Assembly: GCA_002083635.1 (NCBI GenBank)
Contig: MSXP01000001.1
Location: 124,001 to 188,000, forward strand
DNA length: 64,000 nt
Direction: 5' to 3'
Origin: Proteobacteria bacterium ST_bin12
GTDB lineage: Bacteria; Pseudomonadota; Gammaproteobacteria; Burkholderiales; Methylophilaceae
The notes below the pieces were generated by a model. That model ran no database searches. It saw nothing but the letters and a program-made list of their open reading frames with translations, and had not been told where the DNA came from. The first letter of the stretch is position 1, and the number at the start of each line of letters is the position of its first letter. Shown here piece by piece: positions 17,654-26,981 of the stretch. Position numbers and translations under genes: made by a program.

Positions 17654-20593
17654 ATGACCCAAGATACTAAAAATCTAGAAACCAAAGATTTAAAATACAA
17701 AATCAATCAGCCTGAAACGCCTTTTCCTATGCGTGGCGATTTAGCTAAGCGCGAACCTACTTGGTTAAAGCAGTGGACGGATAAAAAGCTGTATGAGCGC
17801 GTTCGCGCGTCACGTAAAGGCGCCAAAAAATTTATCCTGCATGATGGCCCACCCTATGCCAATGGCGATATTCATATTGGCCACGCGGTGAATAAAATCT
17901 TAAAAGACATCATTGTTAAATCTAAAACCTTAAGCGGTTTTGATGCGCCATATGTGCCAGGTTGGGATTGTCACGGCTTGCCGATTGAGTTGGTGGTTGA
18001 AAAAAATCACGGCAAAAATATCGACCCTGCAAAATTCCGTGAATTATGTCGTGCCTACGCGGCTGAACAAGTGGAAAAGCAAAAGAAAGACTTTATTCGT
18101 TTAGGCGTGCTTGGCGATTGGGATAATCCATACTTAACGATGGATTTCAAAACCGAAGCCGACATCATGCGCGCTTTGGGAGAAATTTATAGAAACGGTT
18201 ATTTGTATCAAGGCAGCAAGCCAGTGCATTGGTGCGTCGATTGCGGCTCTGCCTTGGCTGAAGCTGAGGTGGAATATGAAGATGTGAATTCGCCTGCGAT
18301 TGATGTCGGATTTAAAGTGGTGGATAACGCGGCATTAGGTAAAGCGTTTGGCGTAGAAGTGACGGGTGATGCTTATGCGGTGATTTGGACTACAACGCCT
18401 TGGACCTTACCTGCCAACCAAGCGGTAAGTGTAAACCCCGAGCTGGATTATGATTTGATTCAAACCAGCAAGGGCCTTTTGATTTTGGTGCATGAGCTTG
18501 CGGCAGGCACATTAGCGCGTTACGCAGAAGAGGGTTATACAGTTATTGCATCGTGCAAAGGTTTGGCATTAAAAGGTTTGCAGCTTAATCATCCATTTGA
18601 TAGCCGCCAAGTGCCAATTATTACAGGTGACCACGTCACAACCGATGCGGGTACAGGTTTAGTCCATACCGCGGCCGCGCATGGTAATGATGACTGGCTG
18701 GTGATGAAGGCCAACTTCCCTAATGAAAAGCCGCGCATTTTAATGGGTGGCGATGGCAAGTTCTTTAATAGCGAATTGGTGGAATTCGAGCCAATTAGAG
18801 GGTTAAGTCGCCAAGACGCCAACAAGGTTATTTTGGCTAAAATGCTAGAGAGTGGCAATTTGCTGGCTAGTGCACGTTTAAATCATAGCTTTCCACATTG
18901 TTGGCGCCACAAAACGCCATTAATGCAGTTGGCTACGCATCAGTGGTTTATTGGTATGGATAAACCAAGTGCTATTGCACAAAAAAAACTTAATCAGTTT
19001 GCAGATAAACCATATACAGAATACTCTTCTGAAGAGCATTCTGCGTTAGAAGAAATGATAGATACTGAGTTGCGATCTGTAGCTTGGAAAGTATTAGAGA
19101 CGACAGAATTCTTTCCTCATTGGGGTCGCGCACGTTTAGAGGCGATGATTAAAAATCGCCCCGATTGGTGTGTTTCGCGCCAACGTAACTGGGGCGTACC
19201 GATGCCATTTTTTGTGCATAAAGAAACCGGTGAGCCGCACCCCAAAACCGCAGAATTGCTAGAACAAGCTTGTTTGCTGGTTGAAAAAACAGGCGTTGAA
19301 GCTTGGTTTAGTTTAGATGGCGCAGCGTTTTTGGCACAATATGCACCTGAAAATGCAGCCGAATATAAAAAAGTCACTTATACCTTAGACGTTTGGTTTG
19401 ATTCAGGCGCAACGCATGCGGCGGTGTTAAAACGCCGCCCCGAGTTAACGCACTTAACCACTCAAAATGCTGAAAATTTGGCTGATTTATACTTAGAAGG
19501 CTCCGACCAACATCGCGGCTGGTTCCAATCCAGTTTATTAACGGGTTGCGCGATTGATGGCAAAGCGCCTTACAGCGCCTTGCTAACGCATGGTTTTGTG
19601 GTAGATGGCGCAGGCCATAAAATGAGTAAGTCTAAAGGCAACGTGGTTGCGCCACAAAAGGTGATGGACACCTATGGCGCGGATATTTTGCGTTTATGGA
19701 CGGCATCAACAGACTATTCTGGTGAGCTGACGATTTCAGATGAAATCTTAAAACGCGTGGCAGAAAGCTATCGCCGTATTCGTAATACCATGAAATTTCT
19801 ATTGGCGAATTTGGCGGATTTTGATGCAGGCAAAGATTTGTTGCCAGTAGACCAATGGTTAGAAATTGATCGTTATGCTTTGTACTTAACCGAAAAACTG
19901 CAAACAGAAGTATTGGCCGATTATGACCGCTACGAATTTCATTTGGCGGTACAAAAAATCGTGAGTTTCTGCTCAGAAGATTTGGGCGGCTTTTACTTAG
20001 ATATTCTGAAAGATAGGCTGTATACCGCGGGTGAAAACTCGCATGCACGCCGCGCCGCGCAAAGTGCTTTGCACCATATCACTCATGCATTTATGCGCTT
20101 AATCGCACCAATTTTAAGTTTTACGGCAGATGAAATTTGGCAAATTTTAGAGGTTAAGTCTGATAAAAGTGTGTTTGAAGATGTTTGGTATGTCTTGCCA
20201 AAACATGCATTAACTGAAAAAGAAATATTGGCTTGGCAAGATGTGATTGCTGTACGTGGCCTTGTGAATAAGGCGATTGAGGAAAAGCGCGCACAGACTT
20301 TGGTTGGTTCATCCTTGCAATCAGAGATTGATATTTACGCACAAGCGCAGAGTTATGAGTCACTGAGTAGGCTGAATGATGACTTACGCTTTGTCTTGAT
20401 TACCTCACGAGCCACCTTGCATCAAGAGTCTGGTTCAGAGTTGCGTATTACTGTAACGCCTAGCACGTATAAAAAGTGCGATCGTTGCTGGCATTACCGT
20501 GCCGATGTTGGCGCTCACGCAGAGCATCCAACAATTTGTGGCCGTTGCGTGAGCAATCTATTTGGTGCGGGTGAAGTGAGAAAATATGCCTAA
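17654..20593 (+). CDS. ileS: Isoleucyl-tRNA synthetase
   Basis: Class I synthetase for tRNA-Ile, 979 residues. HIGH is at residues 74-77 and KMSKS at 656-660. The editing (CP1) domain lies between them. The C-terminal zinc motif CDRCWHY ... CGRC is present, so it is the bacterial IleS type. The stop overlaps the lspA start by 8 bp. Confidence 0.98.
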   Translation: MTQDTKNLETKDLKYKINQPETPFPMRGDLAKREPTWLKQWTDKKLYERVRASRKGAKKFILHDGPPYANGDIHIGHAVNKILKDIIVKSKTLSGFDAPYVPGWDCHGLPIELVVEKNHGKNIDPAKFRELCRAYAAEQVEKQKKDFIRLGVLGDWDNPYLTMDFKTEADIMRALGEIYRNGYLYQGSKPVHWCVDCGSALAEAEVEYEDVNSPAIDVGFKVVDNAALGKAFGVEVTGDAYAVIWTTTPWTLPANQAVSVNPELDYDLIQTSKGLLILVHELAAGTLARYAEEGYTVIASCKGLALKGLQLNHPFDSRQVPIITGDHVTTDAGTGLVHTAAAHGNDDWLVMKANFPNEKPRILMGGDGKFFNSELVEFEPIRGLSRQDANKVILAKMLESGNLLASARLNHSFPHCWRHKTPLMQLATHQWFIGMDKPSAIAQKKLNQFADKPYTEYSSEEHSALEEMIDTELRSVAWKVLETTEFFPHWGRARLEAMIKNRPDWCVSRQRNWGVPMPFFVHKETGEPHPKTAELLEQACLLVEKTGVEAWFSLDGAAFLAQYAPENAAEYKKVTYTLDVWFDSGATHAAVLKRRPELTHLTTQNAENLADLYLEGSDQHRGWFQSSLLTGCAIDGKAPYSALLTHGFVVDGAGHKMSKSKGNVVAPQKVMDTYGADILRLWTASTDYSGELTISDEILKRVAESYRRIRNTMKFLLANLADFDAGKDLLPVDQWLEIDRYALYLTEKLQTEVLADYDRYEFHLAVQKIVSFCSEDLGGFYLDILKDRLYTAGENSHARRAAQSALHHITHAFMRLIAPILSFTADEIWQILEVKSDKSVFEDVWYVLPKHALTEKEILAWQDVIAVRGLVNKAIEEKRAQTLVGSSLQSEIDIYAQAQSYESLSRLNDDLRFVLITSRATLHQESGSELRITVTPSTYKKCDRCWHYRADVGAHAEHPTICGRCVSNLFGAGEVRKYA

Positions 20594-21062
20594 AAAATTC
20601 CACCTTTTTAAGTGGTTAAGTATTAGCGCAGTTGTGGTTGCGCTGGATTTATACACCAAGCATTTGATTCAGCGCGCTTTTGAATATGGCGAGCATTTAA
20701 CTATTACCAGCTTTTTTGATTTGGTGCGCTATCACAATCAAGGCGCGGCATTTAGCTTTTTGGCTGATGCAGGCGGCTGGCAAAAGTGGTTTTTCAGTGG
20801 TATTTCAATCGTTGCAATTTTAGTGATTACTTATTTACTTAAAAAACATCAACAGCAAAAACTTTTTTGCCTAGGCTTGGCCTTAGTATTAGGTGGGGCG
20901 ATTGGCAATTTGTATGACAGGCTCACTTTGGGTTATGTGGTGGATTTTTTATCGTTTCATGTAAACGGTTTGTTTTGGCCAGCCTTTAACGTTGCCGATA
21001 GCGCGATTTGTGTTGGCGTTGCGCTTTTATTCATTGATAGTTTTAAAAAGCCTGCGGTGTAA
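20586..21062 (+). CDS. lspA: Lipoprotein signal peptidase
   Basis: Inner-membrane aspartic protease that removes signal peptides from prolipoproteins. Four hydrophobic helices are evident in 158 residues. The catalytic motifs are NLYDRLTLGYVVDFL and FNVADSAI. The start overlaps the end of ileS, a standard pairing. Confidence 0.97.
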   Translation: MPKKFHLFKWLSISAVVVALDLYTKHLIQRAFEYGEHLTITSFFDLVRYHNQGAAFSFLADAGGWQKWFFSGISIVAILVITYLLKKHQQQKLFCLGLALVLGGAIGNLYDRLTLGYVVDFLSFHVNGLFWPAFNVADSAICVGVALLFIDSFKKPAV

Positions 21063-21103
21063 AAATCTAAAAATAGCAGTGCCTTAAGCGTGAGGAGATA
21101 GCA

Positions 21104-21745
21104 GTGCCAGATTGGAAAAAGCTGATTGCAGGCAAGATTGCTATTGCCAAAAAGGGAAATACGCCTGGCAAAGTGAATCAAGATATTCGTGTGCCTGCAG
21201 GCCAAACCGAAGTCAAAAATTTCCCGATTCTCGATTTAGGTATTCTGCCGGATATTAATAAAGATAACTGGCAACTGCGCGTGTATGGCCTGGTAGATAA
21301 AGAGCTGAATCTGGATTGGGAGGCTTTTCAAGCCTTGCCGCAAACCACAGATGTATCTGATTTTCACTGTGTAACACGCTGGACGCGTTTAGATATGGAT
21401 TGGGTGGGCGTTAAGGCGCAAGAATTGCTGATGATGGCAGAGCCACTTGAAAATGCGCGTTATGTGACTTTGCATGGCTACGATGGCTACACCACCAATT
21501 TACCGCTAGAAGCCTTGCTAGATGATGATGTAATCGTTGCGCATTCGGTATTAGGTTATCCACTCACCACCGCGCACGGTGGCCCAGTGCGCATGATTGT
21601 GCCAAAACGCTATGCTTGGAAAGGTGCAAAATGGCTAAAGGCGATTGAGTTGCATGAACATGATAGACGCGGTTTTTGGGAAGTGCGCGGTTATCATAAT
21701 GACGCTGATCCGTTTAAAGAACAGCGTTTTTCGGATGATGAATAG
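21104..21745 (+). CDS. Sulfite-oxidase-like molybdopterin oxidoreductase (cytoplasmic)
   Basis: Belongs to the sulfite oxidase / MsrP molybdopterin domain family. The molybdenum-ligand cysteine is Cys89 in SDFHCVTRWT. LHGYDGYTTNLPLE and HGGPVRMIVPKRYAWKGAKW are family segments. At 213 residues it contains just the Mo domain. There is no Tat signal and no adjacent MsrQ-like membrane partner, so a cytoplasmic location and unknown substrate are inferred. It begins with GTG behind a good GAGGAG. Confidence 0.88.
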   Translation: MPDWKKLIAGKIAIAKKGNTPGKVNQDIRVPAGQTEVKNFPILDLGILPDINKDNWQLRVYGLVDKELNLDWEAFQALPQTTDVSDFHCVTRWTRLDMDWVGVKAQELLMMAEPLENARYVTLHGYDGYTTNLPLEALLDDDVIVAHSVLGYPLTTAHGGPVRMIVPKRYAWKGAKWLKAIELHEHDRRGFWEVRGYHNDADPFKEQRFSDDE

Positions 21746-21864
21746 CGGCTTGAGCGATAAAATTATTTGTGACAGTTTAGATTCAAAATTCTAGTCTTAT
21801 CGGCGCATAGCTTTAAAGTGTTTAGCGGTTTAACATTTACTTAACACAAATAAGGTTAGTAAAC

Positions 21865-22440
21865 ATGCGCTCAACAATCATAAAAACAGTTATCGCAATC
21901 AGCGTTTCATTTGCTTTATTTCCTAAGTTGGCATCAGCCACAACCCCTAGTTTTAGTTGCAGCTCAAACTTAGTCATTTCGCTTGATAACGTTTATAACG
22001 CTAGTTGTGAAGGTGATTTTTCGTTTACGGATGGTGTGCTGCAGAACGATACATCGATTAGTTTAACAGCGGGTGGCTCAATCGTTATTGGGTCGAATTT
22101 TGAACTTGCTTCTCCAATCATCAATTTGAATGCAGACAATATTCAAATTGATGGGCGGATTAGTGCAAACTTAGAACTGAATGCGAGTACTTTGCCTAAA
22201 GGTTATTTAAGCTCACTTGACTGGCAACCTAGTAGCGGGATAGTTGTGACTCAAGATAACTCTCAAACTCTTAGCGTTAAATATTTGGACCTTCCACTTT
22301 TACCAGATCTATTTAAGCCTTACCCCGTCAGTGGGGGAAATATTAATTTAGTTAGTCAAGTGCCTGAACCATCTAACTATGCACTAATGTTATTAGGCCT
22401 AGCAACATTGGGTTTAAAACGTAAACGCAAAGCCAGTTAA
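21865..22440 (+). CDS. PEP-CTERM sorting-signal protein
   Basis: Secreted protein of 191 residues with an N-terminal signal peptide (about 1-25, ending SATTP). The C-terminal PEP-CTERM tripartite signal is VPEPSNYALML, then a hydrophobic helix and the basic end KRKRKAS. PEP-CTERM proteins are processed by an exosortase and associated with exopolysaccharide-producing Gram-negatives. The central part has no recognised domain. No exosortase gene is in this window. Confidence 0.85.
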   Translation: MRSTIIKTVIAISVSFALFPKLASATTPSFSCSSNLVISLDNVYNASCEGDFSFTDGVLQNDTSISLTAGGSIVIGSNFELASPIINLNADNIQIDGRISANLELNASTLPKGYLSSLDWQPSSGIVVTQDNSQTLSVKYLDLPLLPDLFKPYPVSGGNINLVSQVPEPSNYALMLLGLATLGLKRKRKAS

Positions 22441-22448
22441 TAAGTTAC

Positions 22449-22781
22449 TTAACCTACTTTTGCGCCCCAAATAATCACAGCCGCACCCACCAAGCAAATG
22501 CTTGCCCCCAGCCAATCTGTCATGGTTGGTTTAATAGAATCTACTAGCCACAGCCATACAATGGCAACCCCAATATAAACGCCGCCATAAGCGGCATAAA
22601 CTCGTCCAGCGGCGGTGGGGTGTAATGTGAGTAGCCATGCAAATAAGCCTAGGCAAAAAGCAGCAGGTAATAATAACCAAGCTGAGCCATTTTGTTTGAG
22701 GTAAAGATAAGGCAAATAGCACCCTGCAATTTCTGCAATTGCGGTCATCACAAAAAGTGCTAATAATTTGCTCGTTTCCAA
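22449..22781 (-). CDS. YnfA-family (UPF0060) small membrane protein
   Basis: A 110-residue protein with four hydrophobic helices. Characteristic segments are AGRVYAAYGGVYI and KPTMTDWLGA near the C-terminus. The family belongs to the drug/metabolite-transporter-like fold; the function is not firmly established. It sits convergent to the PEP-CTERM gene. Confidence 0.92.
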   Translation of the reverse strand: METSKLLALFVMTAIAEIAGCYLPYLYLKQNGSAWLLLPAAFCLGLFAWLLTLHPTAAGRVYAAYGGVYIGVAIVWLWLVDSIKPTMTDWLGASICLVGAAVIIWGAKVG

Positions 22782-22815
22782 GTTTGTATTAAATCCAGCT
22801 TGATTTAATTAAAAG

Positions 22816-23760
22816 TTAATGCTTTTTAGGCATCAACTTTTTAATTAATTCAAACACAGCCACACAAATTGCACCCACAATTAAGCCAATAATTGCATCC
22901 ACTAAAATCGGCGAAATAAAGGCTAACGTGCTGCCTAATGCTGGTAAATTCTGCAAATAAGCAGAAATGCTTTCGCTGAAGTGATGCAGTGCAGGTACGC
23001 CATGACCAATAATGCTACCACCGACCATAAACATGGCAGCGGTGCCTACTACAGATAAAGTACGCATTAAAATGGGCGCAAACGCTAATAATTTTTGGCC
23101 AATTTTTCGCTGTAATTGCTTGAAAAAACTTTGACCTTTTTTAAGCATTAAGTGCAAGCCTAGGTCATCCAGTTTAACAATGCCTGCCACTAAACCATAA
23201 ACACCCACGGTCATAATCGTTGCGATGGCTGAAACAACAGCAATTTGCTTACTGAATATTTCGGTAGAAACAGTGCCCAGCGCAATGACAATAATTTCGG
23301 CAGATAAAATAAAATCGGTACGAATCGCGCCTTTAATTTTATCTTTTTCTAAATCTACTAAATCAATTTTCGGGTCTGCTACAGCTTGCTCAATAGCTAT
23401 GTTGTGCGCGGCATCATCTTCGCTGTGTAAAAATTTGTGCGCAATTTTCTCAAAACCTTCAAAGCACAAATAAGCGCCGCCAATCATTAAAAGTGGCGTA
23501 ATTGCCCAAGGTGCAAAATAACTAATGGCCAAAGCCGCAGGCACTAAAATCAGCTTATTAATAAACGAACCTTTAGCCACCGCCCACACAACAGGCAATT
23601 CGCGTTCTGACGCCACGCCAGAAACTTGTTGCGCGTTTAACGCTAAATCATCACCCAATACGCCGGCCGTTTTTTTGGCGGCCACCTTGGTCATGACAGA
23701 AACATCGTCCAAAATGGTTGCAATATCGTCTAAAAGTGCAAGTAAGCTGCCTGCTGCCAT
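22816..23760 (-). CDS. DUF808-family (YedI-like) membrane protein
   Basis: Inner-membrane protein of 314 residues with several long hydrophobic helices. The start MAAGSLLALLDDIATILDDV and the segment KTAGVLGDDLALNAQQVSG are diagnostic of DUF808. Its role is unknown. It lies 34 bp upstream of ynfA on the same strand and may be co-transcribed with it. Confidence 0.92.
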   Translation of the reverse strand: MAAGSLLALLDDIATILDDVSVMTKVAAKKTAGVLGDDLALNAQQVSGVASERELPVVWAVAKGSFINKLILVPAALAISYFAPWAITPLLMIGGAYLCFEGFEKIAHKFLHSEDDAAHNIAIEQAVADPKIDLVDLEKDKIKGAIRTDFILSAEIIVIALGTVSTEIFSKQIAVVSAIATIMTVGVYGLVAGIVKLDDLGLHLMLKKGQSFFKQLQRKIGQKLLAFAPILMRTLSVVGTAAMFMVGGSIIGHGVPALHHFSESISAYLQNLPALGSTLAFISPILVDAIIGLIVGAICVAVFELIKKLMPKKH

Positions 23761-23887
23761 GATGAGTTTCCCAATTAAAAATAATGCTCAGATTTTAACC
23801 TACTTTATGACGCAGCTGATTGCTAGCTAAAATCCATAACAGAAAATGTTATTTGCACAGATTTAATTGAAAAAGTACAATTCGCTA

Positions 23888-24310
23888 ATGTTGTCGAAAA
23901 AAATATTTCGTTTTGTCCATTCTGTTGCATTGTTTGCAATCATTTTTGCATCAATCGCGCCCAGCGTTTCACATGCGCTGGCTGCAAAAAACAACGTGAA
24001 TAGTTTTGCGCAAGAAGTGTGTACCAGCACCGGTGAAAAAATCGTCATTCAAGTAGTTACCACAAAAGGTAAGCAACTAGCCACCGAATTCATTGTGACT
24101 AAATCATCGCCTAAAACCATGCCTATGCATTTAGAGCATTGCCCGTTTTGCGGTAGTGCGGCAACGGCAGCTAGCTTGCCAGCTTCTAATACGCTCATGA
24201 TTGCCATATTGGAGCAAGCCGCACAAGAGCTTGCGCAATATAGCGCACCAGCAGTCTTAAACCAGCCCTACGTTTCCCCTCCCTCGCAAGCCCCACCTAA
24301 CACACTCTAA
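23888..24310 (+). CDS. DUF2946-like exported protein of copper-uptake locus
   Basis: A 140-residue exported protein with a signal peptide around residues 1-30 and an HCPFCG motif near the middle, both typical of DUF2946-type proteins often found beside TonB copper receptors. The ATG at 23888 is preferred over a TTG seven codons upstream. The C-terminus is proline-rich. It is the first gene of a co-directional run (receptor, copper-associated protein, PepSY protein, BNR protein). Metal binding by the Cys/His motif is inferred. Confidence 0.75.
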   Translation: MLSKKIFRFVHSVALFAIIFASIAPSVSHALAAKNNVNSFAQEVCTSTGEKIVIQVVTTKGKQLATEFIVTKSSPKTMPMHLEHCPFCGSAATAASLPASNTLMIAILEQAAQELAQYSAPAVLNQPYVSPPSQAPPNTL

Positions 24311-24326
24311 AAATATCAGTTTTCCT

Positions 24327-24345
24327 ATCGCAATCTGTTTGCGAT
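24327..24345 (+). promoter_or_regulatory. Small hairpin before the TonB receptor gene
   Basis: A 7-bp stem (ATCGCAA / TTGCGAT) with a 5-nt loop, followed 8 bp later by a short T-run and the ribosome binding site of the receptor gene. It could be a weak terminator or attenuator between the first two genes of the locus. Confidence 0.4.
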
Positions 24346-24370
24346 GAATAATATTTTTTGGAGTTTTAAT

Positions 24371-26452
24371 ATGATTAAGTATAGCTATTTGTGCGTATTG
24401 AGCGCATTGGGCGTTATGTTTTCGCAAAGTACTTTTGCACAGCATGACGAAACGATTCATTTGGATGAAGTGGGTGTGGTGGCCAGCAAGGTAAATACCC
24501 TAACCCAGCCAAATATAGAAGAAGCCCGCGAAACAATTAATAAAACCGCTGGCGGTGTTACCGTAGTGGATATGCAGCAAGTGCGTGAAGGCCGCGTTTC
24601 AAACTTTACTGATACATTAGGATTGGCTACTGGCGTGTTGGCTCAATCACGCTTTGGTGCAGAAGAAACGCGTTTATCGATTCGTGGTTCAGGTTTGCAA
24701 CGTACGTTTCATGGACGTGGCATTAAGTTGCTGCAAGATGGTATTCCAGTCAACCAAGCTGATGGCGGGTTTGATTTTCAGGCAATTGAGCCGATGGCAA
24801 CACGTTATATTGAGGTATATCGCGGTGCGAATGCGTTGCGTTATGGTGCGAGCAATTTGGGTGGCGCGATTAACTTCATTTCGCCTTCTGGATACGATGC
24901 AGAAAAATTGACGGTTCGCGCAGAAGCGGGAAGTTTTGATTATCGCCGTCTAGGCATTAGTTCAGGTGGCGTAATTGGTGATTTTGACTACTTTATCAGC
25001 GGCAGTACGTTTAATCAGGATGGTTTTCGCGACAACGCGGTTCAGGATGCTGAACGTATTAACGCTAATTTTGGCTACAAAATCAATCAAGATGTAGAGA
25101 CGCGTTTTTATATTGGCTATGCCAGAAGCGACTCAGCATTACCTGGTAATTTGACTAAAGCGCAATTAAGGGACGATCCAAGTCAATCCATTTTAAGCAC
25201 AACAGTTGGCCAGCAAAGGCGTGATATTGATTTAATCCGCGTTGCCAACAAAACCAATATTCGGCTTGATGAGCAGAGCAATCTGCAATTGAGCGCGTAT
25301 TTTTCGCATAAAGATTTATTTCACCCCATTTTTCAGGTGCTAGATCAAGACACCAATGACTATGGCTTTGAGGCGAGATTTTCGCAGCAAGGCGAGCTTT
25401 TTGGGCATAAAAATGAGCTGATTGTAGGCATTAACCCTAGTTATGGTGTTGGCTATGATGAGCGGTCAGTGAACAATTTAGGTGTGAGAGGTGCAAGAAC
25501 CAATAAACTAGAAAATCGTTCTAAAAATATAGAGGCGTATGCAGAAAATCGTTTTTATGTATTGCCTGAATTTTCACTGATTACTGGTTTGCAATACACG
25601 CACTCAAAACGAGAATTAAGAGATAAATTTTTTGCAAATGCCGCACAAGACGAAAGTTTTGATGCAACATATGTACAAACCAATCCTAAAATTGGCGTTT
25701 TATACGATTATCAGCCGCACGCTGATAGCCCAACAAAAGCCCAGTTTTATGCCAATGTCTCACGTAGTTATGAGCCGCCTTCATTTGGTGAGTTAGCTGG
25801 CGGTATAAGACCCAATATTGTGGATGCGCAAGATGGTACGACATTTGAAATCGGCACCCGTGGAAATAGCGAAAGTATCGATTGGGATGTTTCTGCCTAT
25901 TATTCAAAACTCAACAATGAACTCTTGCAGACAGCTGTTTTTGCAGCGGGTAATAACCCAGCCGCGGCAGTGCAAACCACGAATGCAGATAAAACAGTTC
26001 ATGCAGGTATTGAGTTGGGTTTAACAGCAAGATTGCCATGGAATCTAGAGTGGCGCCAAAGCTTGTTGTTGAATAAATTCCGATTTGACGACGATGATAC
26101 GTTTGGTAACCGCAATTTGCCAGGGCTACAAAAGACTTTGTTGCGTGGCGAATTGATGTATCGCAACAATGGCTTTTACGCGGGGCCAACTGTTGAATTT
26201 TCACCTCAGCGTTATGCCGTTGATTTTGCCGAAACACTGTATGTTGATAATTACACCTTGTTTGGCTTTATAGTTGGCCAACAAATAAACCAGCATTTTT
26301 CATGGTTCTTAGACGTACGTAATTTGAGCGATAAAAAATATGCTGCTACATCTGCTGTCATTTTAAATGCTTCTCTTCCTGGCACTAATCAATCACTATT
26401 TTTACCTGGAGATGGCCGCTCAGCTTATGCGGGCATTACTTGGAATTATTAA
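24371..26452 (+). CDS. TonB-dependent outer-membrane receptor, probably for copper
   Basis: Outer-membrane siderophore/metal receptor of 693 residues. A signal peptide covers about residues 1-23. The plug domain shows SIRGSGLQR, LLQDGIPVNQ and YGASNLGGAINF, and the barrel ends in an aromatic residue (WNY). The ATG at 24371 is chosen because GGAG lies 9 bp upstream; the in-frame ATG at 24344 lacks one. The sequence resembles the FecA-like group, but the neighbours (DUF2946, copper-uptake-associated protein, PepSY) point to copper. A 13-bp terminator hairpin follows the gene. Confidence 0.88.
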   Translation: MIKYSYLCVLSALGVMFSQSTFAQHDETIHLDEVGVVASKVNTLTQPNIEEARETINKTAGGVTVVDMQQVREGRVSNFTDTLGLATGVLAQSRFGAEETRLSIRGSGLQRTFHGRGIKLLQDGIPVNQADGGFDFQAIEPMATRYIEVYRGANALRYGASNLGGAINFISPSGYDAEKLTVRAEAGSFDYRRLGISSGGVIGDFDYFISGSTFNQDGFRDNAVQDAERINANFGYKINQDVETRFYIGYARSDSALPGNLTKAQLRDDPSQSILSTTVGQQRRDIDLIRVANKTNIRLDEQSNLQLSAYFSHKDLFHPIFQVLDQDTNDYGFEARFSQQGELFGHKNELIVGINPSYGVGYDERSVNNLGVRGARTNKLENRSKNIEAYAENRFYVLPEFSLITGLQYTHSKRELRDKFFANAAQDESFDATYVQTNPKIGVLYDYQPHADSPTKAQFYANVSRSYEPPSFGELAGGIRPNIVDAQDGTTFEIGTRGNSESIDWDVSAYYSKLNNELLQTAVFAAGNNPAAAVQTTNADKTVHAGIELGLTARLPWNLEWRQSLLLNKFRFDDDDTFGNRNLPGLQKTLLRGELMYRNNGFYAGPTVEFSPQRYAVDFAETLYVDNYTLFGFIVGQQINQHFSWFLDVRNLSDKKYAATSAVILNASLPGTNQSLFLPGDGRSAYAGITWNY

Positions 26453-26464
26453 TTTCTGGCGATG

Positions 26465-26497
26465 AATCTGTAGCGAATATTTTCGCTACAGATTTTT
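26465..26497 (+). terminator. Intrinsic terminator after the receptor gene
   Basis: A perfect 13-bp stem (26465-26477 with 26482-26494), 4-nt loop and T5. It lies 12 bp after the receptor stop and 18 bp before the next gene, so it may reduce rather than abolish expression of the downstream genes. Confidence 0.88.
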
Positions 26498-26514
26498 AAA
26501 CTAAAAGGGTTGAT

Positions 26515-26976
26515 ATGAATAAGTATAGATTTTTCTTGCCAATCGGATTTTTTATTTTTTTTGCGGCAATCACGTTTTATGCAGCGATGGTAGTGGCGGA
26601 CACGGCACATGAAATTGCGATTGCAGAAACGATTAAGCAACAATGGCAGAAACCGAATCGACCAGTTAGTGTTCCGGTTGTTGCAGTGAGTCATGATTTC
26701 GCCATTGCCGATTGGATTCAAGAGCCCAAAGGTGGCAAGGCGCTATTAAGGTTTAATGCTGGGCATTGGCAAACATTGATGTGCGGTGATGTAAATTTAA
26801 TGCAGCAAAAGCGTTTAGAAGAAGCAGGTGTTCCAGCAAAAGATGCTCAACAATTAATTGCATCATTAACACAGTCTGAAGCGCAGTTAACTGCCGATCA
26901 GCAGACAACAATCAATAGTTTTCAAGGCATTGTTGATTTGCTAAAAACGCCACATCAACACACAGAAAGTCATTAA
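26515..26976 (+). CDS. Copper uptake system-associated protein
   Basis: A 153-residue protein anchored or exported by an N-terminal hydrophobic helix (residues 6-28). It matches, by eye, the family named copper uptake system-associated protein: the block WIQEPKGGKALLRF, then GHWQTLMCGD, then a short helical region. It ends in a His-containing tail HQHTESH. It lies 5 bp upstream of the PepSY gene. The single Cys in LMCGD is conserved in family members I recall. Function is inferred from context. Confidence 0.75.
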   Translation: MNKYRFFLPIGFFIFFAAITFYAAMVVADTAHEIAIAETIKQQWQKPNRPVSVPVVAVSHDFAIADWIQEPKGGKALLRFNAGHWQTLMCGDVNLMQQKRLEEAGVPAKDAQQLIASLTQSEAQLTADQQTTINSFQGIVDLLKTPHQHTESH

Positions 26977-26981
26977 AACTG

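Noticed and set aside
22807..22846. Terminator overlapping the end of the DUF808 gene
   Set aside because: An imperfect AT-rich inverted repeat with an indel, too weak to call.
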